From: CAZUGO01 sp964619935
Lineage (GTDB): Bacteria > Planctomycetota > Phycisphaerae > UBA1845 > CAIVHJ01
Assembly: GCA_964619935.1 (NCBI GenBank)
Contig: CAZUGO010000094.1
Location: 1 to 64,000 of the forward strand
Length of the DNA stretch: 64,000 bases
Direction of reading: 5' to 3'
This document shows, piece after piece, positions 1 through 8,888 of the stretch; position 1 is the first letter of the stretch, and each line of letters opens with the position of its first letter. The notes under the pieces are model-generated. The model was not told the origin of the DNA and did no database searches. It saw only the letters and a list, made by a program, of their open reading frames with translations. The translations under genes and the position numbers were made by a program.

Positions 1-350
1 CTCGCGAGCACAGCCACGGCGTCACCGTGTACGAGGGCAAGTGGTCGCGTGACGGTGAGATCCACGAAGCCGAAGTCACCGCGGACGGCGCCCTCATAGA
101 ACTGGAAGAAGCCACGACGCTCGAGCGCGTGCCGGCGGCAGTCCGGGCAGCCATCCTCAAGCACTTCGGCGGCGATGCCACGGTGGCGGTCGAGAAGAAG
201 ACCCTTGTGCGCTACGAAGCCGAGACCATGGTTCAAGGCAAAGAGCAGGAAGTGACGATTCTCCCCACCGGCCGGATCGTCGACGACCACGACGACCCTG
301 ATCCAGATGATGACTCCGACGATGAGGATGAAGAAGACGATCCTCGGTAA
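1..350 (+). CDS. PepSY-like periplasmic protein, 3' part
   Basis: The gene is cut by the window edge. The frame is open from base 3 and runs to the TAA at 348-350, so a GTG at 27 is probably internal. The visible part looks like one PepSY-like beta-sheet domain: the strand HGVTVYEGKW, a helix containing VPAAVRAAILKHFGG, then a strand with TILPTGRIV. It ends in about 25 residues that are almost all Asp and Glu. PepSY-like proteins are exported and commonly sit beside two-component systems. That fits the response regulator/kinase scar starting 70 bases downstream. The acidic tail could bind divalent cations, which is inference. Family assignment is by pattern only. Confidence 0.7.
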   Translation, partial: REHSHGVTVYEGKWSRDGEIHEAEVTADGALIELEEATTLERVPAAVRAAILKHFGGDATVAVEKKTLVRYEAETMVQGKEQEVTILPTGRIVDDHDDPDPDDDSDDEDEEDDPR

Positions 351-419
351 GCGGGGCGCTGGCCGGACCCCAAATCGCCGGCACGGCGCCGGCGCCCGGC
401 CCGCCGCGGGCGGGTTGCC

Positions 420-607
420 ATGCGCGTGCCGATTGTCGAAGACGATGCGCCGCTGCGCCGGTCACTGACCCAAGGGCTCAGTGAGGCGGGCTGCGGACTG
501 GGACTGGCCTTGTCCAAGCTCATCATCGAACAGGCCGGGGGCACGGTCGCCGCCCGCGCCCGCAATCCGGGGCCTTCACGTTGGAGATCGCCCTGGCCCG
601 CGCCTAG
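420..607 (+). pseudogene. Two-component system scar: receiver N-terminus joined to histidine kinase C-terminus
   Basis: The frame starts with a typical receiver-domain beginning (MRVPIVEDDAPLRRSLTQGL, with the paired acidic residues). After SEAG it passes directly into the last part of a histidine kinase ATPase domain: GLGLALSKLIIEQAGGTV is a G2-box and following helix. The junction is near 488-495. At about 560-567 the frame must slip by one base for the kinase to finish normally as AFTLEIALARA with the TAG at 605-607. Everything between (rest of the receiver, output domain, kinase sensor and phosphoacceptor) is missing. I read this as an internal deletion of an adjacent regulator-kinase pair followed by a frameshift. 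It is not functional as a two-component system. Confidence 0.8.
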
Positions 608-723
608 AGGGATGCAACTCGTGTGGCTGAATGCGGTGTTCGACCGTTCCCTCGGTCGCGACTCCGAGCGCACTGGTGTACCGCCCCGCCGTGCGATACC
701 ATTGCGGCCTGGAGGATGCCCCA

Positions 724-1653
724 ATGAGGCCCTATCGTGCCGGTTCGCTTGCCGCGGTGCTGTCAGCGGTCGCATGGTTCGCCCCGGGATGCCACGCCGG
801 CGCTTCGAGCCGGGCGGCATCGGGGCCGCCTGAGTTTCAGGACTGGCGCCGGCAGCGCGAGAATGCCCTGCACAGCGAGTCCGGCTACCTGGCATTGGCC
901 GGCTTGTATTGGCTCGGCGAGGGCATTCACCGCCTCGGCTCGGCGCCGGACAACGACCTGGTCCTGCCGGCCGGCCGGGCTCCGCAGCATGCCGGCTCGG
1001 TCCGGGTCAAGGGGGGTCAGGTGACCGCGACCAGTGCCCCCGGCGTGCGCATGACCGTCGACGGCCGCGCCGTGACGGCAATCGCCATGACTTCGGACGC
1101 CGGCGAACGGCAGCCCACACGCGTCCAGCTCGGCGAACTGACCTTCTGGATCATCGAACGTTCCGGCCGCATCGGGCTGCGCTTGAGTGATCCCAAGAAT
1201 CCTCTGCGGACCCAGTACACGCACACGCCCTGCTTTCCATACAACCCCGCCTGGCGGCTGCCGGCCCGCTTCGAACCCTTGGCCACACCGCAGACCTTCG
1301 CGGTGCCCACCATCCTGGGAATCCCGACCCCGGTGGAATCGCCTGGAACGCTGGTGTTCCGGATCGAGAACCGCGACTACCGCCTGCAGCCGATCGGCAC
1401 CACCGCATCGGACTACTTCGTGGTGTTCGGCGATCGCAGCAATGGCCGCGAGACCTACGGCGGCGGGCGGTTCGTGATGGTGCCGATCCCGGACACCGGG
1501 CAGGAGACCATCATCGATTTTAACAAGGCCTACAACCCCCCGTGCGCCTACAGCGCCCACACCACCTGCCCGATGCCGCCGCCGCAAAACCAGCTGCCCC
1601 TGCGAATCGATGCCGGTGAGCGGGTGGTCCGGTCGGGATCCCACGGCGCATGA
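724..1653 (+). CDS. DUF1684 family lipoprotein
   Basis: A 309-residue protein. The ATG at 724 is preferred over longer in-frame starts because it opens a short signal sequence ending in a lipobox-like FAPGC near residue 20. The body starts with a region resembling a forkhead-associated fold (LGSAPDNDLVLP). It ends with the hallmark of DUF1684: DFNKAYNPPCAYS followed by CPMPPPQNQLPLRIDAGE. The biochemical role of DUF1684 is not established. The gene stands alone between the two-component scar and the polysaccharide locus. No strong ribosome binding site is visible. Confidence 0.85.
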   Translation: MRPYRAGSLAAVLSAVAWFAPGCHAGASSRAASGPPEFQDWRRQRENALHSESGYLALAGLYWLGEGIHRLGSAPDNDLVLPAGRAPQHAGSVRVKGGQVTATSAPGVRMTVDGRAVTAIAMTSDAGERQPTRVQLGELTFWIIERSGRIGLRLSDPKNPLRTQYTHTPCFPYNPAWRLPARFEPLATPQTFAVPTILGIPTPVESPGTLVFRIENRDYRLQPIGTTASDYFVVFGDRSNGRETYGGGRFVMVPIPDTGQETIIDFNKAYNPPCAYSAHTTCPMPPPQNQLPLRIDAGERVVRSGSHGA

Positions 1654-1822
1654 CCACCCGATCCGCCTGCCGTGAGCTGGGACGGCCGTCGCATGCGGCC
1701 GAGCCAACCGCAGCCGCGGGGGTCGCGCGGTCGATCACCAGGAGCGAACCCCGCGCCGCATTCGGACCGCGGTGCCACACCGCACTCCCGAACCGGCCCT
1801 GGAACCGCGACCCGGTGCCCTC

Positions 1823-2863
1823 ATGAGTGCTGTCGTTCCGTTGGACTTCACTTGCGCCGCCGACGTGGATCGCTGGCAGCAGTACGTCGGGACCCGCCGG
1901 GACAGCCATTGCACCGACGATGCCCGCTGGCGGCTGTTGTACCATGAACTCTACGGCTTCCCCACCTTCAACTTCGCCTGGCAGGACGGCTCGGGGGTCC
2001 GCGGGGTGGTCTCGGTGTACCTGATTGCCTCACCGTTTTTCGGGCGCTTGCTGGTGACCTCGCCGTTCTTCGGCTACGGCGGTTTGTACGCCGACGACGG
2101 CGACGTGCGAGATGCCTTGTTGCAGCGCATCGAGCAGGTGGCCGTCGAACAGCGCGCTGATTTCATCGAGCTAAGACTCACCGAAGCGCTGCCGCCGCCG
2201 TACACCGCGAACGCTGACTTTGAGGAATTCGACCTGGACTTGGACCGCACCTCGGAGGACTGCTGGAAGCAGTTGTCGTCCAATGTGCGGCAGAACATCC
2301 GCAAGTCGCGCCGCCATCCACTGCGCTTCGGCCTGTCACCCGATCCGGATCCCTCGTACACCCTGGTCAGCCGCACCGTGCGCGACCTGGGCACGCCGTT
2401 TCACGGCCCGCGTTATTTCCGGCTGGTCCGGAAGTATTTTCCGCGGGAAGCCTGGTTCGCACAGGTGCATCACAACGACACCCTGGTGGCCAGCGGCCTG
2501 GTGCTGTGCACCGAGCGATCGCTGTTGACCCCGTACATCGGCAGCCTGAAGGCATCGCGGAGCAGCGCTGCGAACTACTGCCAGTATTGGGGCCTGATCG
2601 AACACGCCCTGCAGCAGGGCATCCCCCGCTTCGAGCTGGGCCGCAGCCCGCGCGACTCGACGCACGCCCAATTCAAGACCAAGTGGGGCGCCCGGGCCGT
2701 CCCGGTCTACTACAACTACCGCCAGCTCCAGAAGGGCAAGGAATACAAGTACACGCCGTCCGATCCGCCGCGGCTGTTCGTCCTGGCCAGCGCGATCTGG
2801 AAGCGGCTGCCCCTGCCGATCACCCGGCTAGTCGGCCACCGCTTTGCCCGGTATATCCCCTGA
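1823..2863 (+). CDS. FemAB-like acyltransferase of the PEP-CTERM/polysaccharide-associated type
   Basis: 346 residues. The ATG at 1823 (MSAVVPLDF) is preferred to an upstream start whose extension is low-complexity. The protein has the two-lobed GNAT-like layout of FemAB proteins: an N-terminal lobe with FPTFNFAWQDG and a C-terminal lobe with SSNVRQNIRKSRR, SAANYCQYWGLIEHA and FELGRSPRDS...FKTKWGA. The last motifs are typical of FemAB proteins found in PEP-CTERM exopolysaccharide loci. FemAB enzymes move aminoacyl or acyl groups onto cell-envelope acceptors; the substrate here is unknown. The gene ends inside the oppositely oriented deacetylase gene (36-base tail-to-tail overlap). That neighbour supports a role in surface polysaccharide assembly. 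Confidence 0.85.
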   Translation: MSAVVPLDFTCAADVDRWQQYVGTRRDSHCTDDARWRLLYHELYGFPTFNFAWQDGSGVRGVVSVYLIASPFFGRLLVTSPFFGYGGLYADDGDVRDALLQRIEQVAVEQRADFIELRLTEALPPPYTANADFEEFDLDLDRTSEDCWKQLSSNVRQNIRKSRRHPLRFGLSPDPDPSYTLVSRTVRDLGTPFHGPRYFRLVRKYFPREAWFAQVHHNDTLVASGLVLCTERSLLTPYIGSLKASRSSAANYCQYWGLIEHALQQGIPRFELGRSPRDSTHAQFKTKWGARAVPVYYNYRQLQKGKEYKYTPSDPPRLFVLASAIWKRLPLPITRLVGHRFARYIP

Positions 2864-3700
2864 TCGCACCAGTTCGTGGTAGTGCTCGATCATGGTGCGG
2901 GTGCGCCGCGCTGCGATGAGCCGCTCGAACTTGGGCCAGGCGGACTTGACGTTGACGTTGCCGATGAAGCGCTGGGTCCAGCCCCGTTCGACGGCCTGAT
3001 CCTCGAGTTCGAACTCCCAGGGGTGAAAATACAGGGTGGGAATACGGCCGGCGCGGGCGTCGCGCTGCAGCAGGAAGGCGGTCAGCCACGAGGGGTAGAG
3101 CCTGAAGTAGAATCCGCCGCCGTAGGGGATCCGCACCGGCCCGAACTGTTGGGCCGCCGGCGGGATTTCCAGCAAGTCGGCGGTCAACCAGTAGGGCCGC
3201 GGCGAGTTGCTCCAGGACCCGTACATGTGGGTCTTGAACGGGAACAGCGACGAGTCGTACACAAAGCCCAGGTCCACCAGGTGGTCCCACAGCCAGCGGT
3301 CGCCGCGCCGGGCGGACCACGACGGCGAACGGTAGCCATAGACCGGACGGCCGGTGATGTCTTCCAGGGCCTGCTTGGAGCGGGTGATGTCCTGCTTGCA
3401 GCGCTGGGCGTCCGCAGCCGCCATCCACAGGTGGCGGTGGGAATGCGAGGCGATCTCGCAGCCGATGTCGGCCATGCGCCGCACCAGGTCGGGGTACTGT
3501 TCGGCCAGTTCTCCGACCAGGAAGCAGGTGGCGGTCTTGCCGTGCGCACCCAACCAATCCACGATCGCGGCGATGCGCTCGCCCATCCGCCAGACCCGCG
3601 GGGCGTCGGGCGCCGACAGGTGCGAATGAAAACGCTCCTCGACGTCAAAGGTCAGACAGATCTCGGCGGACTCAGGAGGCGCTGTCGGTGTTCGGTCCAT
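2828..3700 (-). CDS. Polysaccharide deacetylase (CE4/NodB type), PEP-CTERM-locus style
   Basis: 290 residues, from ATG at 3700 (MDRTPTAPP). CE4 motifs are clear: the catalytic/metal Asp in LTFDVEE (Asp19), the metal-binding HSHRH at 86-90, the motif YGYRSPSW, and a late LYFHPWEFE. The order and the FDVEE/HPWEF signatures match the deacetylases encoded in exosortase-linked exopolysaccharide loci. These act on N-acetylated polysaccharide at the envelope. No signal peptide is evident. Its start overlaps the 3' end of the upstream DUF2304 gene by 29 bases. It is therefore the distal gene of a minus-strand operon running 8213 to 2828. Confidence 0.9.
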   Translation of the reverse strand: MDRTPTAPPESAEICLTFDVEERFHSHLSAPDAPRVWRMGERIAAIVDWLGAHGKTATCFLVGELAEQYPDLVRRMADIGCEIASHSHRHLWMAAADAQRCKQDITRSKQALEDITGRPVYGYRSPSWSARRGDRWLWDHLVDLGFVYDSSLFPFKTHMYGSWSNSPRPYWLTADLLEIPPAAQQFGPVRIPYGGGFYFRLYPSWLTAFLLQRDARAGRIPTLYFHPWEFELEDQAVERGWTQRFIGNVNVKSAWPKFERLIAARRTRTMIEHYHELVRSGDIPGKAVAD

Positions 3701-4049
3701 GGCGGGACTCCTGATCACGCAGGCGTTGCTCGATGAAGGAGATGCTGCGGGCCAGGTCCACATACCGCGAACGCAACTGGTTGAAGCGGGTCGCCTGGTA
3801 CAGCAGATACACGATCAGCGCCAGCAGGCCCATGAACGTGATCCACGACACCGGGGCCAGGTCGGGCCACAGCAGGTTGATCCAGTCCACCAGCTGCGGC
3901 GATAGCGTACAGAGTTCGGCACCGACCAGCAGGCTGAGCCAGAACAAGGTCTGACCCGATCCCAGCTTGCCGCGTGTAAAACTGCGGAAGATCCAGACGA
4001 TCAAGGCAATCAGAAAGACGCTGACGGCAAGTTTGCTCTGCAGGTTCAT
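3672..4049 (-). CDS. DUF2304 small membrane protein
   Basis: 125 residues from ATG at 4049. Three hydrophobic segments are visible: residues 8-20 (VSVFLIALIVWIF), 35-50 (TLFWLSLLVGAELCTL) and 68-86 (SWITFMGLLALIVYLLYQ). A charged helix (RFNQLRSRYVDLARSISFIEQRLRDQ) follows. Size and topology match DUF2304 proteins, which are almost always found next to a polyprenyl-phosphate glycosyltransferase. That is the case here: the family 2 glycosyltransferase lies 34 bases upstream. Its likely role is as membrane partner in lipid-linked sugar formation or transfer, inferred from context. Confidence 0.85.
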   Translation of the reverse strand: MNLQSKLAVSVFLIALIVWIFRSFTRGKLGSGQTLFWLSLLVGAELCTLSPQLVDWINLLWPDLAPVSWITFMGLLALIVYLLYQATRFNQLRSRYVDLARSISFIEQRLRDQESRHGPNTDSAS

Positions 4050-4083
4050 GAGCGCTCCTGTTGTGCACCGGCCTGACGGTCGA

Positions 4084-4845
4084 TCAGGCGGCCGGCTCGG
4101 CCCGCTGGCGCCGGGCTCGGGCATACCGCGGGATGCCGCCGAGCAGACACAAGAAGGTCTTGGCCGGGTAAAAGATAGTCTTCCAGAAGTGGTACATGGA
4201 AACGCCGACCTCGCGCGGCGCCACCACAATGTCCACTTCCTTGATGCGGGCCCCGTAGACGGCCAGCCCAACGATCAGCTCGGCGTGCAGATCCTCGGAC
4301 GGCAGGTCCAGAATGGGCTGGAGGTACGGCCGGGCAATCAGCCGCAAACCACAGGTCACGTCGGTGATCTCCACGCCGGAGCACCAGGTGGTCACCAGCG
4401 AAAACAGCCGGTTGCCGATGCGCCGCAGCGTCCACGGCGAGCTGGGCTGCTTGCGGAAACGCGTTCCGATGATAAAGTCGGCCTCGCCGTCCTCATAGGT
4501 CGTGATGATCGCCAGCAGATCGACCAGGCGATGTTGGCCGTCGGCATCGAAAAACACGACGTACTCGTAATCCGCGGCCAGGGCGTAGCGCATGGCGGTG
4601 AGCATGGCTTCCTTGTAGCCAAGGTTCACCGGGTGGCGGAGGTATGGCACGCCCGCTTCCTGCAGGATCGCGGCGGTGCGGTCGGCGGATCCGTCCTCCA
4701 CGAAGAGCAGGTGGTCCCGCGGAATGGCCCCGGTCAGCCGGTCAATCACCAGCCGCAGATTGCCCTCTTCGTTGTAGGCCGGAACCACCACCAGGCCGCT
4801 GATCCGCTCCGGAATCAGGGCATCCGCCGGCAGGCCGTCGGACAT
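4084..4845 (-). CDS. Family 2 glycosyltransferase (polyprenyl-phosphate mannosyltransferase-like)
   Basis: 253 residues. The ATG at 4845 follows an AAGGAG ribosome binding site; a longer frame exists but lacks one. The GT-A fold motifs are in order: VVVPAYNEEGNL (18-30), VEDGSADRT (49-57), the metal-binding FFDADGQH with DAD at 100-102, and the acceptor-side SEDLHAELIVGL. The C-terminal half contains EVGVSMYHFWKTIFYPAKTF, a pattern shared with dolichol-phosphate mannosyltransferase-like enzymes that work with DUF2304 partners. It lacks an obvious transmembrane tail, so the adjacent DUF2304 protein may anchor it. Donor sugar and lipid are unknown. Confidence 0.9.
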   Translation of the reverse strand: MSDGLPADALIPERISGLVVVPAYNEEGNLRLVIDRLTGAIPRDHLLFVEDGSADRTAAILQEAGVPYLRHPVNLGYKEAMLTAMRYALAADYEYVVFFDADGQHRLVDLLAIITTYEDGEADFIIGTRFRKQPSSPWTLRRIGNRLFSLVTTWCSGVEITDVTCGLRLIARPYLQPILDLPSEDLHAELIVGLAVYGARIKEVDIVVAPREVGVSMYHFWKTIFYPAKTFLCLLGGIPRYARARRQRAEPAA

Positions 4846-4911
4846 GGGCGTCTCCTTTGGGTCGGGCAACAGCATTTCAGCAACCGTTCCAGAAGCGTGA
4901 GCGGACAGGGT

Positions 4912-6432
4912 TCATCGATCTCCAGGCGCCGCGGCGGACCCCCGGGCGGCAGACCGCTGCCCGGTCAGCACGGGCAGCCCCGACCCCTGCAGATCCGGCG
5001 GCAGGTCCTGGTGCCGCAGCCGAAAGAACTCGCGGGTCCGATTGGCAAAACGATAGTTGGGAATCCGCGGAAAGCTGCCCACCCACACCATGACCACCGA
5101 CGCCAGCACGTAGCCGGCCGCCGCCGCCAGCCAGGGGCGCCGCGCCGCCAACGGTGGCGGATCCCGCCGGCACTGCAGGACGCTGATCACGCCGACCGGA
5201 ACGGCAGCGGTCAGCCACCACGGATTGGTGAAAACCGCCGCCGGGGACAGCAGCCCAACCGCCAGCAGTGGTGCGCTCTGGGACACGACCAGCAGTTTGG
5301 GCAGTGCCCGGGACAGCAGCCCGCCGAGCAGTCCCACCGCCGCGCCGGGAATCACGAAGATCAGCAACAGCAGCCCGCGACGGGCCATCCGGGCATCGTA
5401 GTAGAAATTCGGCAGCAGCCAGTCCGCCAGGTTCGAGATGGCCGTCCCCAGGCGATCGGCGATGTCCAGGTGTCCTGCCAGCACGGCGAAGGGACTCAGT
5501 AAAAGCAACCCGCTGAGCACCCGGCGGCGCTCGTCGTTCCGGAAACAGACCCACGCAATGATCGCCCAGCCCAGCCAGACCCACCACAACTGCAGCAGCA
5601 CATGGAAGTTCCGCACGAAGTCGAGCGGCTCGCCGATCACCAGGTAGGGCACGCCGCCCTGCGGATCCAGCAGCACCCAGGAGCCAAGGCAGGCCATGCC
5701 CGTCGCCAGGCAGACCTGCAGCGACCAGGCCAAAGACGCCCGTGGCCCGTGGAACAGGCGCTCCAGAAACAGCACCACGAACCAGCAGCACCAGATTTTG
5801 CACATCTCTTCAAAAGTGCTCAACTGGTCGACGATGGCATTGGCGTCCCGCTTGGACAGGTCTGGGTAGATCATCTTCACGATGTAGTTGCGATGGCCCA
5901 AGATGTCCAGGACGCCGTGGCTCACGGCCAGGGTAACGACCGCCCAGAAATAGGGCCGCAACGCCCGCCGCTGGCCGGTCAGCCGCAGACAGTAGTATAG
6001 AATGCCGCCACCGATGATCGCCCCCAGCAGGATGATGATGTCGTCGGTGTAAAAGGTCAGCCGGGCGGGCAGGACTTGGACGTGCTTCTGCACGAACCGG
6101 CCGATGTCTTCGTGGTAGTGGTTGACCTCGTCAAGCATGGCCACACCCGACAGCACGCTGGTGATGCCGCCCACTACTCGCGTCGGCCCGCTCAGCCGGG
6201 CATTGCGCAGCGCCGCGAGCGATAGGACGAAGACCACCGCCATCAAGGTGAAACTCAGGTGGGTTCCGGATTCCTGCTCGGAGTAGCCCTCGAACACCGA
6301 GTAGTCTGCCAATGCCACGGTCACGCAGGTCAAACCGATCAGCACCGGCGCGAAGTGCAGGACCCAGTCCGGCAGGCGGATGTCCCAGTCGTTGGCAGAA
6401 TCGTTCGCCAGGGCCGGAGCGTCAGCCGCCAT
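4912..6432 (-). CDS. Large polytopic membrane protein, unknown function
   Basis: 506 residues with roughly ten hydrophobic segments spread along the chain (for example LHFAPVLIGLTCVTVALA near 29-46, LTLMAVVFVLSLAALR near 80-95, IIILLGAIIGGGILYYC near 151-167). The C-terminal 60 residues are soluble. A first-loop stretch DEVNHYHEDIGRFVQKH carries several His and acidic residues and might bind metal. I do not recognise the family. The start codon overlaps the stop of the upstream 6432-8213 gene by one base (TAATG), implying translational coupling. It is probably a membrane component of the polysaccharide locus, by position only. Confidence 0.75.
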   Translation of the reverse strand: MAADAPALANDSANDWDIRLPDWVLHFAPVLIGLTCVTVALADYSVFEGYSEQESGTHLSFTLMAVVFVLSLAALRNARLSGPTRVVGGITSVLSGVAMLDEVNHYHEDIGRFVQKHVQVLPARLTFYTDDIIILLGAIIGGGILYYCLRLTGQRRALRPYFWAVVTLAVSHGVLDILGHRNYIVKMIYPDLSKRDANAIVDQLSTFEEMCKIWCCWFVVLFLERLFHGPRASLAWSLQVCLATGMACLGSWVLLDPQGGVPYLVIGEPLDFVRNFHVLLQLWWVWLGWAIIAWVCFRNDERRRVLSGLLLLSPFAVLAGHLDIADRLGTAISNLADWLLPNFYYDARMARRGLLLLIFVIPGAAVGLLGGLLSRALPKLLVVSQSAPLLAVGLLSPAAVFTNPWWLTAAVPVGVISVLQCRRDPPPLAARRPWLAAAAGYVLASVVMVWVGSFPRIPNYRFANRTREFFRLRHQDLPPDLQGSGLPVLTGQRSAARGSAAAPGDR

Positions 6433-8213
6433 TACGATGCCCCTCCCGGCGCCGTGTCGGGCGCCGCCGCGCCCCTGGCCGTGGCATTGATGTACCGGGT
6501 GAGATCCGGGGTCGAGACGATGATGAAGCGCTCATCATCGTACATCCGGTACTCGTCGGGCACGTCGCGCAGCAGGCTACGCCGGCCGGGTTTGGCGTGA
6601 CGGCGAACCCAATTGGAGAACGGCGCGATGTGGAAGTCGCCCTTGCGTAAATACTTGGCGCTGAAGTTCTGACGGTCGATGATCCAGTAGTCGATGCCAT
6701 ACTTGCGGGTAATCGCCAGAACCTGCTGCGGATCGTCGCTATAGTAAGCAGTAAAGAACTCGTGGGTCCGTTCGGTGATCGCCGCCCAGTACACCGACCA
6801 CCACGGGTGCGTCAGTTCCTTGGTCAGCAGGAACGACTTGCCGCCCATGATCAAGACCTCACTGGCCAGCCGGGGGTGCGCCGCCAGCAGCGGCTCACCG
6901 GGCAAGTCGCGAACCGCCTGGTACAGGTCGGTCTTGATGAATCGATTCGTCGGCAGGTGCCCGGGCTGCAGCCGATCGCCATACTCGAGCAGCCCGATGG
7001 CCGCCAGCAGCACGGTGGCCAGACCCGCCAGCCGCACGTTGAGCACGCGATTCCGCCACAGGGGTGGAATGGTCCGCTCACGGGCCCACATCCGGCTGAC
7101 CCACCACCCGCCGGCCAAGATCATGAACAACGGCAAACTGCGCCAGACGTAGCGTGTTGGAAAGTACAGCCGCATCAGCAGAATCTCGGCCAGCCAGTAC
7201 ATCAGGATGCTGGAAACAAACAGCGTGCCCAGCCCGCGGGGCAGGCGGAACATGCGCTTGCCGAGGGTCAGAAACGCGGCGATGATCAGGCTGCCCCGGA
7301 AGAAACCCCACAGATCGCCCGTCACGTAACGGAACACCGGGTACGCCGGGACCAGTTTGGCCCTGGACCCGCTGCCGAAATCCGCCGGTCGCTTGCCAAT
7401 CTCGACGCGATCCGCCAGGGTTCCGAACGGGTGCTGCTCGCCCAGGTACTTCAGGCCGATGCCGCCGCAGCACACCGCGGCCGCAAGCACCAGCGGGATC
7501 ATCTTGCGTTTCCACAAATCGGCACTGAGCAGGCGCAAGCGATCGTGATACGCGACATCCAGGATCAGGATCGCAGCGGTCTGCAGCGCCACCATCGGGT
7601 ACACGAAGACCTCGGCGGCGATCAGCTGCACGACCCACCACCACCGCTGCAAAGTGACCACCAGCACGGTGAGGCCCAAGAAAGGCATGGACAGCCCGGA
7701 CATGAACCCACCCACGAAAATCCAGAACTCGATGGGGAAGAACAAGAAGATGCTCACCGCGGCCCACCCGGCGATGCGGCCACCGATGGCCTTGCCGGTG
7801 ACAAACGTGATGCAGGCCATCACGCTGAAGAACAGCACCGCGTTGACCTTGCCCCAGAGGATGTCCTGGCCGGTCTTGGCGAGCGTCTTGTACAGCAGAT
7901 TGGCGAATGGCGAGGTGTTGAAGTTCGCATACCGGATCAGCAGGTCATCCGGCTGGAAGCGCTGGTGCTCCGAGCTGAGCCAGTGCGGGGCCTGCCGCCA
8001 GTTGTTGTGGAAGCGGTTGGGATCCTTGAATTCCGCCCAGTGGGCCCACACCCCTAGAATGGCGGCCAGAACGACCACCAGGCCACTTTCCCAGGGCAGG
8101 GCTCGCTTGCGGTGACCCGCGAGATCGATCGGGACAGCTTCCAAAGCCGGAAAACTCCTCATGTACGCGATCATCCAACCTTCGAGAAGCAGTCGAAGGA
8201 GCCCGGACCGCAA
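6432..8213 (-). CDS. Polytopic membrane protein, GT-C glycosyltransferase-like topology
   Basis: Up to 593 residues. In-frame ATGs at 8213, 8174 and 8162 are all possible and no clear ribosome binding site chooses between them. About ten transmembrane segments follow a first extracytoplasmic loop rich in aromatic and polar residues (KDPNRFHNNWRQAPHW). The C-terminal 150 residues are soluble and contain YGIDYWIIDRQNF. A first-loop-plus-periplasmic-tail design recalls GT-C enzymes that use lipid-linked sugars, but I see no decisive DxD or E/D pair in the first loop, so this is only a structural analogy. It is the first gene of the minus-strand operon and is coupled by a one-base stop/start overlap to the next one. 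Confidence 0.7.
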   Translation of the reverse strand: MRSGLLRLLLEGWMIAYMRSFPALEAVPIDLAGHRKRALPWESGLVVVLAAILGVWAHWAEFKDPNRFHNNWRQAPHWLSSEHQRFQPDDLLIRYANFNTSPFANLLYKTLAKTGQDILWGKVNAVLFFSVMACITFVTGKAIGGRIAGWAAVSIFLFFPIEFWIFVGGFMSGLSMPFLGLTVLVVTLQRWWWVVQLIAAEVFVYPMVALQTAAILILDVAYHDRLRLLSADLWKRKMIPLVLAAAVCCGGIGLKYLGEQHPFGTLADRVEIGKRPADFGSGSRAKLVPAYPVFRYVTGDLWGFFRGSLIIAAFLTLGKRMFRLPRGLGTLFVSSILMYWLAEILLMRLYFPTRYVWRSLPLFMILAGGWWVSRMWARERTIPPLWRNRVLNVRLAGLATVLLAAIGLLEYGDRLQPGHLPTNRFIKTDLYQAVRDLPGEPLLAAHPRLASEVLIMGGKSFLLTKELTHPWWSVYWAAITERTHEFFTAYYSDDPQQVLAITRKYGIDYWIIDRQNFSAKYLRKGDFHIAPFSNWVRRHAKPGRRSLLRDVPDEYRMYDDERFIIVSTPDLTRYINATARGAAAPDTAPGGAS

Positions 8214-8888
8214 ACCGCACCGCCGGGGGGAAATCCATCATTCGCGCCGGCCCAGATGACAACGTCGGAGATGACAACACGCACCGCCGCCAACAGAACA
8301 GGATCGACTATTATAGAGTCTGGCGCTGGCCAATGGTATTCCGCGGCAGCGGGCCGGCGGCTGCAGTTCGGCAGGTAAATCACAGCCGCAACCGGAGCGG
8401 ACCGTCGCCAGAGACAACAACTCAAGCAACACTGCGACGGGTCCGGCGCCGTCTCCATCTGGGCGCCGCGACTGGTGAATCTCCAAATGGTTGCTCGCGG
8501 GCATCTCTCCGCAGCAGTATCAGATTTAAGCGCATTGACAGCAAACAGTTAGCGGCTTACCGGTCCTCCTGGCGGGCAGTTGGTTCCCATAACCAGCGGA
8601 CTCGATCCGCCAGCGCTTCCAGCCGAATCCGGGCCCTGGCGGTTTGCTAGACGACGATGCGCGGGGAGTGCCCGACGCCCGTAACTGCCGCCGGCCCTTT
8701 GAGAACCGTCCACCGCTATGCTATATTCGTTTTTCACAATGCGATGACCTTCTTGGCATTGGGTTGGCTGGAGGCGTGGCCGGACAGATTCCAAAGCTCG
8801 AGAGGTTTGGTTCGGGCGGAGCTCCAATCTGCCGATCTTGCTAGCGTACTGGGATCCGAGTTCCTCGTTCACAAACGGAAGCCAACCA
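8214..8888. other. Intergenic region between divergent genes
   Basis: I see no convincing gene. The region separates the polysaccharide operon (minus) from the repeat-rich secreted protein (plus). It contains a strong plus-strand promoter candidate at 8699-8727. From about 8734 to 8888 it would form a leader of roughly 155 bases. Confidence 0.5.
8699..8727 (+). promoter_or_regulatory. Sigma-70-type promoter for the 8889 gene
   Basis: TTGAGA at 8699-8704 and TATATT at 8722-8727 are each one mismatch from consensus and are separated by exactly 17 bases. This is the best housekeeping promoter match I found in the window. It points at the secreted repeat protein starting at 8889. Confidence 0.7.

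Noticed and set aside
3967..5502. Plus-strand open frame of 511 codons across the polysaccharide operon
   Set aside because: Crosses two well-supported minus-strand genes and reads as Gln/Arg/Pro-rich noise.
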